Assembly: GCA_017410245.1 (NCBI GenBank)
Contig: JAFQRE010000008.1
Coordinates: 1-34,550 of the forward strand
Reading direction: 5' to 3'
DNA: 34,550 nucleotides
Source: Bacteroidaceae bacterium
Lineage (GTDB): Bacteria > Bacteroidota > Bacteroidia > Bacteroidales > Barnesiellaceae_A
Made by a program: the position numbers and the translations under genes
In this document: positions 7,680 to 16,103 of the stretch, in pieces
How positions within the stretch are numbered: the first letter of the stretch is position 1
How the letters are laid out: each line of letters opens with the position of its first letter
The notes under the pieces: model-generated
Told to the model about the DNA's origin: nothing
Databases searched by the model: none
The model's input: only the letters and a program-made list of their open reading frames with translations

Positions 7680-9419
7680 ATGAAAAAAATCTGGTTAATC
7701 ATTACAGTAGCACTATTTAGTGGCTTATTGTCGGGTTGTATGTATGACGACAATGAATTGTGGGACGCTGTCGAAGACATTACCAATCGTGTGACCGAGC
7801 TTGAAAAGGCTGTGCAAAGTGCCAATAGTAATATTGCAACCTTGCAGACTCTTGTTACAGCATTGCAAAACAACGTAACTATTACATCGGTAACTCAAAC
7901 ATCAGACGGTTACACAATTGTTTTCTCTGATGGAAAAACTGCCACCATTACCAATGGTAGAGATGCCAATACACCTATTATTTCGGTCAAACAAGATGGC
8001 GATGGTGTGTATTATTGGACAATCGATGGCGAGTGGCTCATTGTAGATGGCGAACGTGTCAGAGCTTCGGCCCAAGATGGTAAAGATGGGGAGCCTGGCA
8101 AAGACGGTGCAGACGGTAAAGATGGTAAAGATGGTAAAGACGGTGTAGATGGTAAAGATGCTATTGCTCCTCAAATACGCATCAATCCTACATCGAAAGA
8201 GTGGGAAATATCGGTCGATGGCGGTGTTACATGGGAGCCTACAGGTGTCATCGCTCAAGGTCGTGATGGCTATGATGGAACCAACGGCGACTCTTATTTC
8301 CGTAGCGTAGATACTTCTAATGCCGAGTATGTGATATTCGTGCTATATGATGGTACCGAGATATATGTGCCTCGATACGACTCTACCAAACCTTCGTTTG
8401 TGATAGAAGGAATAAATGATGTAGAGATATTTGAAGCCGGCGAGACACGTACTTATACTGTTGTAGCTGCCAATGTAGCCGACTTCTCTATATCGAAACC
8501 CGATGGCTGGCGTGTGTCGTATGAGAATAATACCATTGAGGTTACGGCTCCAACTCAAGAGCACACTTGCGCCGAGACTGCCGGTGTCATAGCTTTCAAC
8601 TTGGTTTCGAGAAACAATAAAAGTCTCATTGTCAAGATGTCGGTAAAAGTCAAAGAGGTAGTCATGCGTGTATTGACATTTGAAGATAGCGATGCTTTGT
8701 TTACCCCCTATATGCTCGACTATGCAGGGGTGACTATCAATACATGGAGCGATCTCATTGACAGCCAACAATATAATGGACCTCTTACTTATGACTACAG
8801 TGGCGGACTCTATACATGGTATGACGAGAATAATACCGAACTGACTCATAGCTTTACTACTCCCTATTGGAGTGGAGGTCACGCTATATCGAACTATGTG
8901 ATAGCCGATTATGAAACACTGCCCGAAGGATATTACGGTTGGTATGAGTTGCAATTCGCTATTCCTATTGGTGGTCATAATGGTTCGTCTAACTTCTGCG
9001 TACACAATGGCTATGTCGATGATTTCAATACATCATTGGGTTATGGAGCATATCGTCCGGCAATCGTGTTTGCCGATGGTGTGGCACGTGTGGTAGATCA
9101 TATGTATGTTACCAATATCAACTATGTACTCAATTCGCTTACCTATGGCGATGGTTTCAATCAACCGGCTACGAGCGACACTTATTATAAAATTCTTGCC
9201 TACGGTTTCGATGCCGACGATAACAATACCGGTGTTGCTGAGTTTTACCTTTGTCGCAATGGCGAGTTAGTAACAACATGGGAGAAATTTGATCTCTCTT
9301 CGTTGGGTAAAGTTGTGCGCATAGAGTTTAATATGGACGCAAGTGACGACCAGAAAGGCGACTATGGCATGAATGCTCCTGCCTACTTTGCCTATGACGA
9401 TGTTGCCGTGCAATTCTAA
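7680..9419 (+). CDS. B12-locus surface lipoprotein: coiled coil, collagen-like stalk, DUF4465-like C-terminal domain
   Basis: A 579-residue exported lipoprotein: hydrophobic signal, then LLSGC with Cys20 as the lipidated residue. Residues 22-66 form a heptad-rich coiled coil (LWDAVEDITNRVTELEKAV), like the N-terminal DUF4988 module of Bacteroides surface lipoproteins. Two short beta modules with DGKTATITNG and EWEISVDGGVTWEP motifs flank nine consecutive Gly-X-Y triplets (134-160, mostly GKD). A linker domain (about 235-328) leads to residues 330-579, which start VLTFED and resemble DUF4465. Domain names are from recollection of motifs, not a search. As first gene behind the B12 riboswitch, upstream of btuG and btuB, it is probably a surface cobalamin-capture or display protein. 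Similarity to BtuH-type B12-binding lipoproteins is possible but unproven. Confidence 0.8.
   Translation: MKKIWLIITVALFSGLLSGCMYDDNELWDAVEDITNRVTELEKAVQSANSNIATLQTLVTALQNNVTITSVTQTSDGYTIVFSDGKTATITNGRDANTPIISVKQDGDGVYYWTIDGEWLIVDGERVRASAQDGKDGEPGKDGADGKDGKDGKDGVDGKDAIAPQIRINPTSKEWEISVDGGVTWEPTGVIAQGRDGYDGTNGDSYFRSVDTSNAEYVIFVLYDGTEIYVPRYDSTKPSFVIEGINDVEIFEAGETRTYTVVAANVADFSISKPDGWRVSYENNTIEVTAPTQEHTCAETAGVIAFNLVSRNNKSLIVKMSVKVKEVVMRVLTFEDSDALFTPYMLDYAGVTINTWSDLIDSQQYNGPLTYDYSGGLYTWYDENNTELTHSFTTPYWSGGHAISNYVIADYETLPEGYYGWYELQFAIPIGGHNGSSNFCVHNGYVDDFNTSLGYGAYRPAIVFADGVARVVDHMYVTNINYVLNSLTYGDGFNQPATSDTYYKILAYGFDADDNNTGVAEFYLCRNGELVTTWEKFDLSSLGKVVRIEFNMDASDDQKGDYGMNAPAYFAYDDVAVQF
8079..8159 (+). 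repeat. Collagen-like GXY tandem repeat inside the lipoprotein gene
   Basis: Nine consecutive 9-bp units each encode Gly-X-Asp or Gly-Glu-Pro. Several units (GGTAAAGAT) are identical or differ by one base. Such in-frame repeats can gain or lose units by slippage without disrupting the reading frame. Confidence 0.85.
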
Positions 9420-9455
9420 TATATAGTATATTGATTGAGTGTAAGTTGTGAAGTA

Positions 9456-9489
9456 GATTGCGTTGCCGTACATGTGCGGTAACGCAATC
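9456..9489 (+). promoter_or_regulatory. Intercistronic stem-loop between the first two B12-locus genes
   Basis: GATTGCGTTGCCG pairs with CGGTAACGCAATC over 13 bp (one G-T wobble) around an 8-nt loop. No T-run follows, so it is not a standard terminator. It may stabilise the 3' end of the upstream cistron or cause partial attenuation. Confidence 0.6.
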
Positions 9490-9515
9490 ACTCGCAATAA
9501 TATAATTTTGATGTA

Positions 9516-11252
9516 ATGAAGCGTTTTTCATATATAATGTTAGTGATATTGGTGTTGATGTCGTGCAATATAGATGACGTTATCACTACCAATCTGCCAC
9601 CCCAAATAATACTCGATAATAGTTCGCGAGTCTTTACCACCAAGGTCGATCGCCCTTTGACTATCGCACCTCGTTATGAGAATGTTGCCGATGCAACCTA
9701 TCAGTGGAGTATCGAAGGCGGAAACTATACAATAGATAGTGCTACCCAACCCTCATTGACATTTGAGACATCGACACAAGGTAGTTATTATGTGACACTG
9801 ATGGTTACAACCGACTATGGCACAGATGAGGAGGAGATGCGTATAGATGTTGTGCAACGAGAAATACCTACTATATCGCTTGTTGGTGCCGAGCAAGACT
9901 ATACCATAGCAGAGGGCGATAAACTCACTTTTGCTCCGGTGGTGAGAGAGACTTCTATACCCATCACATATAGTTGGTATGTCGATGGTAATAAAGTAAG
10001 TGATGAATTGAACTATACATTTATAGGCAATGAAGTAGGGGAGTATAATCTTGTGTTTGTTGCCGAGAACGAAGATGGTAGCGACTCGGTGTCATTGACC
10101 ATTGTGGTATGCAATCTTGAGGATATGCCTTTTGCGTGGAGTTTTGCACAGACTGTATATAACTATGCCAAAGGTCGCAGTGTGTGCATAAAACCAACAA
10201 CCATTATAAACGGCACCGGTGCGGTATATACATGGAGTGTTGATGGCGAAATAGTATATGAGAGTGAGTCGCCCGAGTGGATATGTGCAATTGACAGCGA
10301 GGGTACCTATCAAGTCGCTGCAACTGCCACTATATTGAATGGTAATTCGCAAGTGCGTGTTGTACAGGAACTTTGTGTCAATGTGTGTCCGGCCGAGGGA
10401 ACATATTATCGCCAAGCCTCGGCTACTTCGTCGGCTCATTGGAATAAGGTCTATGAATATACCCCCGCACCGGGTCAATTTATCAATGAGACTGTTACCG
10501 GTGGATTTGACGGAACCGAAACTACAGCCGAAGCTGCTGTGCGATATGCCGAAAGACGATTTGCTGAAGAGACATGGATTTCGTTGGGTGGTTTTGGAGG
10601 GTATGTTGTGGTGGGATTTGACCATAGCATTGCCAATGGCGAAGGTTATGATTTTGCAGTGAAAGGTAATGCATTTGCCGGTTCGAGCGAGCCTGGAATT
10701 GTGTGTGTCATGCAAGACGAGAATGGCGACGGCATGCCCAACGACACATGGTATGAGTTGTGTGGTAGTGCAACCAATATGGCAACAACTCTACACGACT
10801 ATGCCATAACATATTATCGTCCCGGTGGTGCCGGTATGCCGGTACAATGGGTTGATAATATGGGTAACAGTGGCGAGATAGACTATCTGTCGCAATATCA
10901 CTCGCAAGACTACTATTATCCGATGTGGATTGAAGCATCGTCATATACGCTGTATGGCACATGTATCGAGTCATTGGCCTATGACAAATCGGGTAACGGC
11001 TCTTATTGGATACTGCCCGAACAAGAGTGGGGGTATGCCGATAATTTCAGCGCTGTAGATTGTAACAGAAAAGGCGACAAAGCCAATAATTTCGATATTG
11101 ATAATGCGGTAGATTATGCAGGCAATCGTATCAGTCTCGATTATATCGACTTTGTGAAGGTATATACAGCCGTCAATGCCAAGTGTGGTTGGATAGGCGA
11201 AAACTCGACCGAGGTGTGTGGCTTTTATGATTGCAGTATGGTAAGTGAATAG
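9516..11252 (+). CDS. B12-locus surface lipoprotein with PKD-like repeats and a cysteine-rich C-terminal domain
   Basis: A 578-residue lipoprotein with signal ending VLMSC (Cys17). Three Ig/PKD-like beta domains follow at about 27-113, 117-199 and 205-290. Each carries the pattern YxWxxxG (YQWSIEGG, YSWYVDGN, YTWSVDGE) followed by GxYxVxxxxT-like strands. Residues 295-578 form a distinct domain with GGFGGYVVVGFDHSI, VKGNAFAGSSEPGIV and DENGDGMPNDTWYEL (401-415), an acidic loop resembling calcium sites of the DxNxDG type. Beyond the lipid cysteine there are 12 cysteines. I recognise this type as cell-surface proteins accompanying B12 receptor genes in Bacteroides but know no assigned function. 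The start is 96 bp after the previous stop; btuG begins 4 bp after this one ends. Confidence 0.8.
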   Translation: MKRFSYIMLVILVLMSCNIDDVITTNLPPQIILDNSSRVFTTKVDRPLTIAPRYENVADATYQWSIEGGNYTIDSATQPSLTFETSTQGSYYVTLMVTTDYGTDEEEMRIDVVQREIPTISLVGAEQDYTIAEGDKLTFAPVVRETSIPITYSWYVDGNKVSDELNYTFIGNEVGEYNLVFVAENEDGSDSVSLTIVVCNLEDMPFAWSFAQTVYNYAKGRSVCIKPTTIINGTGAVYTWSVDGEIVYESESPEWICAIDSEGTYQVAATATILNGNSQVRVVQELCVNVCPAEGTYYRQASATSSAHWNKVYEYTPAPGQFINETVTGGFDGTETTAEAAVRYAERRFAEETWISLGGFGGYVVVGFDHSIANGEGYDFAVKGNAFAGSSEPGIVCVMQDENGDGMPNDTWYELCGSATNMATTLHDYAITYYRPGGAGMPVQWVDNMGNSGEIDYLSQYHSQDYYYPMWIEASSYTLYGTCIESLAYDKSGNGSYWILPEQEWGYADNFSAVDCNRKGDKANNFDIDNAVDYAGNRISLDYIDFVKVYTAVNAKCGWIGENSTEVCGFYDCSMVSE

Positions 11253-11256
11253 AGCT

Positions 11257-12324
11257 ATGAAGCGACTTATTATTCTATTTCTATTGGCGATGCTCATGTC
11301 GAGCCTGCATACTTCTTGTATGAAATGGGAGTATGGGATAGAGGAGGAGTTTGCCACATCGGGTGATGGATTGTTCATTACTTGCGAAGGAAACTTTCAG
11401 TATGGCAATGCCTCTCTGTCCTATTACGACCCGTCGAAGAAGGTGGTTGAGAATGATATTTTCAACAGAGCCAATGCTATGAAACTTGGCGATGTGGCGC
11501 AATCGATGGTGATACGAGGCGATGTAGGTTGGGTGGTTGTAAACAACTCCCATGTGCTGTTTGCCATCGATATCAATACATTCAAAGAGCGAGGTCGCAT
11601 AACCAACCTTACATCACCACGTTACATACATTTCTTATCGGACGAGAAAGCCTATGTAACACAATTGTGGGACAATCGCATCTTTATTGTCAATCCGAAA
11701 CGGTATGAGATAATAGGACATATCGACTGCCCCAATATGACTATGGAGTCAGGCTCGACCGAGCAGATGGTACAGTATGGCAAGTATGTGTATGTGAATT
11801 GTTGGTCGTACCAAAATCGCATACTCAAGATTGATACCGAGACCGATAGTGTTGTAGATGAATTGGTTGTAGGCATTCAACCAGCAGCTTTGGTGTTGGA
11901 CAAAAACAATAAGTTGTGGACTATTACCGATGGCGGATATGAAGGCTCGCCCTATGGCTATGAGCCTCCATCACTCTATCGCATCGATGCCGAGACTTTC
12001 ACTATAGAAAGGGTATATCAATTTGCACTTGGTGACAACACCGGGGAGTTGCAACTCAATCGTGCCGGAGATATGCTGTATTGGCTCAATGACGATGTGT
12101 GGGCCATGTCGGTCGATGATGAAAATGTGCCCATACGCCCGTTTCTCCCCAATAGAGGTACTATATATTATGGGCTGACGGTAAGTCCCGACAATGGCGA
12201 TGTGTATGTTGCCGATGCTATAGACTACCAGCAACCGGGTAAGATATATCGCTATAGCAGTGATGGCACGCTCATTGATGAGTTCTATGTGGGTATAATA
12301 CCCGGTGCATTTTGTTGGAAATAA
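11257..12324 (+). CDS. btuG: BtuG-type surface B12-binding lipoprotein (beta-propeller)
   Basis: From the ATG at 11257 the product is 355 residues. An in-frame GTG 12 bp upstream would overlap the previous gene and is less likely. A signal peptide ends SSLHTSC with Cys21 as the probable lipid site. The mature part begins a propeller with FITCEGNFQYGNASLSYYDP, typical of BtuG, and continues with repeated blade strands such as VLFAIDINTFKERGRI, RIFIVNPKRYEIIGHI, RILKIDTETDSVVDELVVG and GKIYRYSSDGTLIDEFYVG. BtuG proteins bind cobalamin very tightly at the cell surface and form a lid over the BtuB barrel. The btuB start lies 11 bp after this stop, supporting coupled synthesis of the pair. Confidence 0.92.
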   Translation: MKRLIILFLLAMLMSSLHTSCMKWEYGIEEEFATSGDGLFITCEGNFQYGNASLSYYDPSKKVVENDIFNRANAMKLGDVAQSMVIRGDVGWVVVNNSHVLFAIDINTFKERGRITNLTSPRYIHFLSDEKAYVTQLWDNRIFIVNPKRYEIIGHIDCPNMTMESGSTEQMVQYGKYVYVNCWSYQNRILKIDTETDSVVDELVVGIQPAALVLDKNNKLWTITDGGYEGSPYGYEPPSLYRIDAETFTIERVYQFALGDNTGELQLNRAGDMLYWLNDDVWAMSVDDENVPIRPFLPNRGTIYYGLTVSPDNGDVYVADAIDYQQPGKIYRYSSDGTLIDEFYVGIIPGAFCWK

Positions 12325-12335
12325 GAGTATTGACG

Positions 12336-14378
12336 ATGAAGAAGATATTGCTGTTATTGTTTTTGGGTATATATCCTATGTGGCTCTTCTCGCAGAGTAA
12401 AGGCTCAATAGATGAAGGAGTGAGCATATCGGAGGTAATGGTGTATAGTAAAAGACCCATGAAGGAGATAGGTGCACAACTGACCAAGCTCGACTCGATG
12501 GCGTTGAAAGAAAATATAGCTCTCTCAATGGCCGATGTTTTGGCTTTCAACTCCTCCATATTTGTCAAGAACTATGGTCGTGCCACACTCTCTACAGTGG
12601 CGTTTCGAGGCACATCGGCTTCGCACACGCAGGTTACATGGAATGGCATGAAGATAAACAATCCCATGCTGGGCATGACTGACTTTTCGATGATACCCTC
12701 TTATTTTATCGATGATGCTTCGCTCTTGCATGGCACATCGTCGGTCAATGAGACCGGAGGTGGCTTGGGTGGTGCTGTGAAACTATCAACTAAGCCGGCC
12801 CGTAATGAAGGTTTTGGGCTACAATATATACAAGGTGTAGGCTCATTCAGTACGTTTGACGAGTTTCTGCGTCTTACCTATGGCAATGACCATTGGCAGT
12901 CATCTACCCGTGTCGTTTACTCCTCTTCGCCCAATGACTATGACTATCGCAATCACGATAAGAAAATCAATATCTATGACGAGGATATGAATATCATAGA
13001 CCAATACTATCCAGTCGAGCGCAATAGAAGCGGAGCATTCAAGGATTTTCATCTCTTGCAAGAGGTCTATTACAATACAGGCAAGGGCGATTGTATAGGT
13101 CTCAATGCTTGGTATATCAATTCCAATCGAGAGTTGGCCATGCTCACCGTCGATTATGGCGATGATACTGAGTTTGAAAACCGACAGCGAGAGCAGACCT
13201 TCAGAGGGGTAGTTTCGTGGAACCATCTTCGCGAGAAATGGCGGCTTGATGCCAAAGCCACTTATATGTACACGTGGTTGGCTTATGACTATAAGCGCGA
13301 CCTGGGAAATGGCATTATGGCTCCTATGACAGCATCGAGAAGCTACATCAATACAATATCGGGTGCTATAGACAGCGAGTACTTTGTGTCGGATAAGTGG
13401 CTTGTTACAGCGTCGTTGTCTGTCAGTCAGCACTTTGTCCGCAGTCAAGATAAGAATATCATATTGCAAGAAGGCGACAAGGGTATAGTAGGATATAACA
13501 AAGGCCGTTTTGAAATGTCCGGTTCGGTATCGGCCAAGTGGCAACCTATCGAGCGACTGGGGCTGTCGATTGTCGTGAGAGAGGAACTTGTGGGTAACAA
13601 ATGGAGCCCGCTTATACCGGCGTTCTTTATAGATGGTGTTATCATTGAGCCCGGCAATATAACGGCTCGCGCCTCGATATCGCGCAACTTCCGCACTCCT
13701 ACACTCAACGACCTTTATGCCTTGCCGGGTGGAAACCCCGACTTGAAGAGCGAGAGAGGTTGGACATACGATGCGGGATTGTCGTTTGCTGTAGGACGTG
13801 AGAATTTATATTCGTTGAAAGGCTCGGCCGGTTGGTTTGAGTCGTTTATCAGCGATTGGATTATATGGTTGCCTACAACACAAGGATTTTTCTCTCCTCG
13901 CAATATCAAAGATGTTCATGCCTATGGCATAGAGTTGCAGGCCGAAGGTAACTTGTGGCTACCCCGAGGTTGGGAATTAAATCTTAATGGTACGTTCTCA
14001 TGGACACCCTCAATCAACGAGGGCGAGCCGGTGTCGGTTGCCGACCAGTCGATAGGGAAACAGTTGCCTTATGTGCCCGAATTTTCGTCTTCGGTGATAG
14101 GGAGGCTGTCTTGGCGCGATTGGACTTTTATGTACAAGTGGTGCTATTACAGCGAACGTTACACGATGTCGAGCAACGATATAACTTTCTCGGGCAAATT
14201 GCCTCCCTATTTCATGAGCAATATATCTCTCGAAAAGTTGTTGAAACTGAGGTGGCTCGACTTGTCGTTGAAGGGTGTCATCAACAATCTTTTCGATGAA
14301 GAGTATCTGTCGGTATTGTCACGCCCGATGCCCGGCATCAACTTTGAAATTTTTATTGGCATCACTCCCAAGTGGTAG
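12336..14378 (+). CDS. btuB: TonB-dependent outer-membrane cobalamin receptor
   Basis: The ATG at 12336 gives 680 residues starting MKKILLLLFLGIYPMWLFSQ, a cleavable signal peptide. Upstream TTG codons in frame would overlap btuG and are rejected. A TonB-box-like stretch ISEVMVYSKR (about 31-40) precedes the plug domain, with NYGRATLSTVAFRGTSASHTQV, WNGMKINNPMLG and ETGGGLGGAVKLSTKP. The remaining roughly 500 residues are barrel strands, ending in GITPKW with an aromatic terminal residue. The TonB-ExbBD system would power import of cobalamin to the periplasm. Substrate is inferred from the riboswitch and btuG. No BtuF, BtuC or BtuD for inner-membrane import lies nearby, so those must be encoded elsewhere. 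Confidence 0.92.
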   Translation: MKKILLLLFLGIYPMWLFSQSKGSIDEGVSISEVMVYSKRPMKEIGAQLTKLDSMALKENIALSMADVLAFNSSIFVKNYGRATLSTVAFRGTSASHTQVTWNGMKINNPMLGMTDFSMIPSYFIDDASLLHGTSSVNETGGGLGGAVKLSTKPARNEGFGLQYIQGVGSFSTFDEFLRLTYGNDHWQSSTRVVYSSSPNDYDYRNHDKKINIYDEDMNIIDQYYPVERNRSGAFKDFHLLQEVYYNTGKGDCIGLNAWYINSNRELAMLTVDYGDDTEFENRQREQTFRGVVSWNHLREKWRLDAKATYMYTWLAYDYKRDLGNGIMAPMTASRSYINTISGAIDSEYFVSDKWLVTASLSVSQHFVRSQDKNIILQEGDKGIVGYNKGRFEMSGSVSAKWQPIERLGLSIVVREELVGNKWSPLIPAFFIDGVIIEPGNITARASISRNFRTPTLNDLYALPGGNPDLKSERGWTYDAGLSFAVGRENLYSLKGSAGWFESFISDWIIWLPTTQGFFSPRNIKDVHAYGIELQAEGNLWLPRGWELNLNGTFSWTPSINEGEPVSVADQSIGKQLPYVPEFSSSVIGRLSWRDWTFMYKWCYYSERYTMSSNDITFSGKLPPYFMSNISLEKLLKLRWLDLSLKGVINNLFDEEYLSVLSRPMPGINFEIFIGITPKW

Positions 14379-14397
14379 GCGCAGTTGTGACTTAATG

Positions 14398-15102
14398 CTA
14401 CAACACAAGACGTACCTCATCGAGTGAGTGTACTGTGTATTGAGGCTCCTCGGCTGTAATGCCACGGTGATAGCGGTCGAAGTATATCTGTCCCCAACCG
14501 GCATGCATCGCTCCCAGTATATCGGCATCATAATTGTCGCCTATAATCAATGTCTCTTCGGCAAGGCTGTCGGTTACTTGTAGGGCGTAGTCAAACAGAC
14601 GGCGGTCGGGTTTGTTGATGCCTATTTCGTCCGATAGTACCATGCGCTCGAAGTAGTGAGCTATGCCGGCCGAGTGCAGTTTGCGGTGTTGTACCTCAAT
14701 AAATCCGTTGCTGATGATGTATAGGTTGTAGCCTTTCTCTTTGAGGTAATCGAGCAGTTCAATGGCATGAGGCACAAGTTGTGTTTGCAATGCCAGCGTG
14801 TCGAGGTAGTATTGATTCATGCGACTTGCCAACGCATTGTCGGGGTCGTTATACCCAATCTCACGCAACAAGTGGGCATAGCGCTCTACTATCAAGAAGT
14901 CTTTATCGATACGACCATGATGGTAGAGAGCCCATAGCTCACTGTTCTTGGCATAATAGGCTGTACTGAAAGCCACATAATCGGGGTAAATCTTGGCTAT
15001 ATCGAGGTCACAATACATCACTTCGAGAGCAATGTGTGAGTTGGCGGTGAAGTCCCAAATGGTATCGTCAAGATCGATAAAAATGTTGCGATATTGCGAC
15101 AT
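14398..15102 (-). CDS. yjjG: HAD-family noncanonical pyrimidine nucleotidase (YjjG type)
   Basis: A 234-residue cytoplasmic HAD phosphatase. Motif I is FIDLDDTIWDF (nucleophile Asp10, acid/base Asp12). Motif II is IISNGF, motif III lies in EIGINKPD, and motif IV is IIGDNYDADILGA. The cap domain between motifs I and II is helical, and length and motif wording fit the YjjG group, which dephosphorylates nucleoside monophosphates including noncanonical pyrimidines. It is convergent with btuB, only 19 bp apart with no obvious terminator between them, and lies 23 bp downstream of ddh, so it is probably the second gene of that transcript. The exact substrate is inferred from family resemblance only. 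Confidence 0.88.
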   Translation of the reverse strand: MSQYRNIFIDLDDTIWDFTANSHIALEVMYCDLDIAKIYPDYVAFSTAYYAKNSELWALYHHGRIDKDFLIVERYAHLLREIGYNDPDNALASRMNQYYLDTLALQTQLVPHAIELLDYLKEKGYNLYIISNGFIEVQHRKLHSAGIAHYFERMVLSDEIGINKPDRRLFDYALQVTDSLAEETLIIGDNYDADILGAMHAGWGQIYFDRYHRGITAEEPQYTVHSLDEVRLVL

Positions 15103-15125
15103 ATATGAGATGTGTCCTTTTGTGA

Positions 15126-16013
15126 CTATACCAATTGTTTAATCCACATCTCTCGGTCGCCGGGAAGCAAGTCAATAATAGGTATCTCTACCATGGTGTA
15201 TGCTCCCGGTTGCTGACGCATCGATGCACGCGCCACATTGACAAGCATTTGTGCAGTCAAGGCGGGATTGTTTATACTCATATTGAACTCGAAACGTTGA
15301 TTTTGAGTCTTGCCCGATACGCCCTTACGTACCATGTTCACACCATGTCCCATGTCTATTACATCATCGACACAAGGTACTTCTATAACGTGTGTCTCAT
15401 CGTGTGTGAAGTAGGGGTCGGCCTTGATAGCGGCGGCTACTTCGTCAAGTTTGTAACCATCGTTGAGTTCGACATATACCATGCGACGATGCAGACCTGT
15501 GCCAATGGGTATTGTCATTGATAGGGCTGCTTTCACACCTTCAATGGCTTTTACTGCCACTGTGTGACCCATGCTCATGCCGGGGCCGAAATTGGTGTAT
15601 GTGATGCCCTTGGGAGCGCATGCTTGCAATAGTGTACGCACAACAGAGTCGCTACCCGGATCCCAACCGGCCGATATAATAGATACACGACCGCACTCGC
15701 GCGCCTTATTGTCGAGTGTGCGACGCAAATCGGCTATGCCCGAGTGTATGTCGTAGCTATCGACAGTATTCATGCCCAAGGCCAGTGCTTGCAATGCATA
15801 CTCCTCGACCTTGCGAGTTGGTGTGCATAAGATTGCTACATCGGCTTCAAGCTCGGCCAGATTGCTTGTTACACGATACGATTTCAACTCCTCGGGTATG
15901 TTGTTGCTATCACGACGAACTATACCTGCTATCTCAAAATCGGGCGATACGTTGAGTGCTTCTATTACATATCGTCCTATGTTACCATAACCTACAACTG
16001 CTACTTTTATCAT
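15126..16013 (-). CDS. ddh: meso-Diaminopimelate D-dehydrogenase
   Basis: A 295-residue NADPH-dependent enzyme that makes meso-diaminopimelate directly from tetrahydrodipicolinate and ammonia, giving the cell-wall cross-linker and lysine precursor in one step. The Rossmann nucleotide site VAVVGYGNIGRYV is at the N-terminus, followed by AILCTPTRKVEEYA, NTVDSYDIHSGI and the family-typical SAGWDPGSDSVVR. Further on are NFGPGMSMGHTVAVKAI and the C-terminal MSINNPALTAQMLVNVARA. Length matches the family. It has its own promoter at 16037-16067 and leads into yjjG. No other lysine-pathway genes are nearby, so whether the organism also uses an aminotransferase route is unknown. Confidence 0.93.
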   Translation of the reverse strand: MIKVAVVGYGNIGRYVIEALNVSPDFEIAGIVRRDSNNIPEELKSYRVTSNLAELEADVAILCTPTRKVEEYALQALALGMNTVDSYDIHSGIADLRRTLDNKARECGRVSIISAGWDPGSDSVVRTLLQACAPKGITYTNFGPGMSMGHTVAVKAIEGVKAALSMTIPIGTGLHRRMVYVELNDGYKLDEVAAAIKADPYFTHDETHVIEVPCVDDVIDMGHGVNMVRKGVSGKTQNQRFEFNMSINNPALTAQMLVNVARASMRQQPGAYTMVEIPIIDLLPGDREMWIKQLV

Positions 16014-16036
16014 GATTATTATATTTTAGAGTACTG

Positions 16037-16067
16037 CAAAGTTATAAAAAATAAAATCAATCACGAA
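16037..16067 (-). promoter_or_regulatory. Promoter for ddh-yjjG
   Basis: On the minus strand TAACTTTG (16037-16044) matches the -7 consensus exactly, with TTCG 19 bp upstream (16064-16067) as a one-mismatch -33 element. The leader would be about 17 nt. Confidence 0.6.
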
Positions 16068-16103
16068 CGTTAATTTGCGATAAATAAAATTGTCGAAGGT
16101 TAA

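Noticed and set aside
8079..8159. Short regular repeats considered as a CRISPR array
   Set aside because: The units are 9 bp, contiguous, without spacers and in frame; they encode Gly-X-Y triplets.
9503..9510. TAATTTTG resembling a -7 box just before the PKD lipoprotein gene
   Set aside because: Transcription would start at about the ATG itself, leaving no leader, and no -33 element is present; probably chance in AT-rich DNA.
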